A DNA stretch of 16,202 bases. It comes from Desulfuromonas sp. Its GTDB lineage: Bacteria; Desulfobacterota; Desulfuromonadia; Desulfuromonadales; SZUA-401. The notes under the pieces are model-generated. The model worked only from the letters and a program-made list of their open reading frames with translations. It made no database searches and was not told the origin of the DNA. Positions 15,478 to 16,202 of this stretch are shown piece after piece (position 1 is the first letter of the stretch; each line of letters starts with the position of its first letter). Where the stretch lies: the NCBI GenBank assembly GCA_002869605.1, contig PKUI01000215.1, positions 1 to 16,202 of the forward strand. Direction: 5' to 3'. The position numbers and the translations under genes were made by a program.

Positions 15478-16197
15478 ATGCCAACAAAGACGGTTAGTGA
15501 AGAGGTAGCCCTAACAACATCCCCTCGCCAGTGGGTCAGAGTAGTTATGTTTTATCTAGTCATCCCGCTGAGCTTGGTGATATGCGGGGGTGATCTTGGT
15601 TGGTGGCAGGCGTGGAGCTATGCCCTACTGATTGTTGCCGTAGGTCTAGGGGGGCGCATTTGGGCGGAACGGCGACACCCGGGGTTGTTGGCCGAACGAC
15701 AAAATATAGAAAAGGTCCAGAGTGCGAAAGCTTGGGACAAAGTTCTTGCTCCATTGATGGCGTTGAGTGTGAGTTTCCCTCTGGTTATTGTTGCCGGGCT
15801 GGATCATCGCCTTGGCTGGTCACCCGTATTTCCGTTGTGGATCATCGTGCTCGGGCTCCTCTTAATTCTGTTCGGATACGCTTTTGCGGCGTGGGCATTG
15901 ATAGAGAATCGCTTTTTCTCCAGCGTGGTGCGTATTCAGGTGGAACGAGGGCACGTGGTGTGTGACAGTGGACCCTATCGAATTGTGCGACATCCGGGCT
16001 ATGCAGGAAATATGTTGGCAATCCCGGGTATGGTGCTGGCCTTAAACTCAATGTGGACACTTATTCCTGCGGTAGTAGCGCTAATCATCGCGGTGATTAG
16101 AACAATGCTGGAAGACCAGACGCTACAGGACGAGTTGCCAGGCTATCGCGACTATGCACGACGCGTGCGCTATCGGTTGATTCCGGGACTTTACTGA
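15478..16197 (+). CDS. membrane methyltransferase of the isoprenylcysteine carboxyl methyltransferase type
   Basis: This is a 239-aa integral membrane protein with about five hydrophobic segments (near residues 20-36, 45-57, 90-107, 119-140 and 183-207). The C-terminal part carries the family hallmark: RHPGYAGN (Arg171-His172-Pro173), then Glu212 in RTMLEDQTL, then LPGYRDYARRVRYRLIP. In this family that region binds S-adenosylmethionine and the lipid-side substrate. Bacterial members act on varied and mostly unknown lipids or proteins, so the substrate cannot be named. ATG 15478 is used; a TTG at 15436 would add 14 residues without a better ribosome site. GC is lower than in the preceding gene (32 of 60 at 15841-15900). 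It follows a terminator, so it should have its own promoter, but I see no strong one. Confidence 0.85.
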   Translation: MPTKTVSEEVALTTSPRQWVRVVMFYLVIPLSLVICGGDLGWWQAWSYALLIVAVGLGGRIWAERRHPGLLAERQNIEKVQSAKAWDKVLAPLMALSVSFPLVIVAGLDHRLGWSPVFPLWIIVLGLLLILFGYAFAAWALIENRFFSSVVRIQVERGHVVCDSGPYRIVRHPGYAGNMLAIPGMVLALNSMWTLIPAVVALIIAVIRTMLEDQTLQDELPGYRDYARRVRYRLIPGLY

Positions 16198-16202
16198 AGG
16201 GG

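Overview
The window looks like chromosomal DNA of a GC-rich Gram-negative bacterium. The hisZ-purA pair, the exported and lipidated proteins, and the type of 3-phosphoglycerate dehydrogenase suggest Desulfuromonadales (Desulfuromonas/Geobacter relatives). That placement is inferred from gene content and was not tested by any search.

Layout. (1) Positions 1-5300 are clearly more AT-rich than the centre: by hand count 3781-3840 has 20 G/C of 60, against 43 of 60 at 6541-6600. This part holds two plus-strand genes read as one unit: an exported TPR-CHAT cysteine-protease-like protein (363-3413) and, 11 bases later, a large lipoprotein of unknown function (3425-5293). (2) Positions 5350-6060 are a minus-strand tRNA cluster: a good promoter, tRNA-Lys(UUU), two near-identical tRNA-Glu(UUC) units each followed by a terminator hairpin, and a third unit reduced to the last bases of a tRNA-Glu plus its terminator, with about 120 bp of unrelated GC-rich DNA where the tRNA body should be. 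This cluster is the boundary between the AT-rich block and the core genes. (3) Positions 6118-14348 are a run of minus-strand housekeeping genes: glpD, pepA, a 55-aa two-CxxC protein, a cold-shock protein with a strong terminator, then serA, hisZ and purA. They serve glycerol-3-phosphate oxidation, peptide turnover, the cold-shock response and serine, histidine and AMP synthesis. serA and the small CxxC gene have similar promoters (TTGACA, then TGCTACC(C/T)T). (4) Positions 14506-15363 are a plus-strand lipoprotein gene divergent from glpD, with its own promoter and terminator. (5) Positions 15478-16197 hold a membrane methyltransferase of the isoprenylcysteine-methyltransferase type, with lower GC than its neighbour.

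The most interesting parts are the envelope-directed CHAT protease and lipoprotein pair beside a damaged tRNA-Glu locus, and a SerA homologue in which the catalytic arginine is glutamine and the loop after the catalytic histidine is altered. I found no CRISPR array, transposase or integrase.
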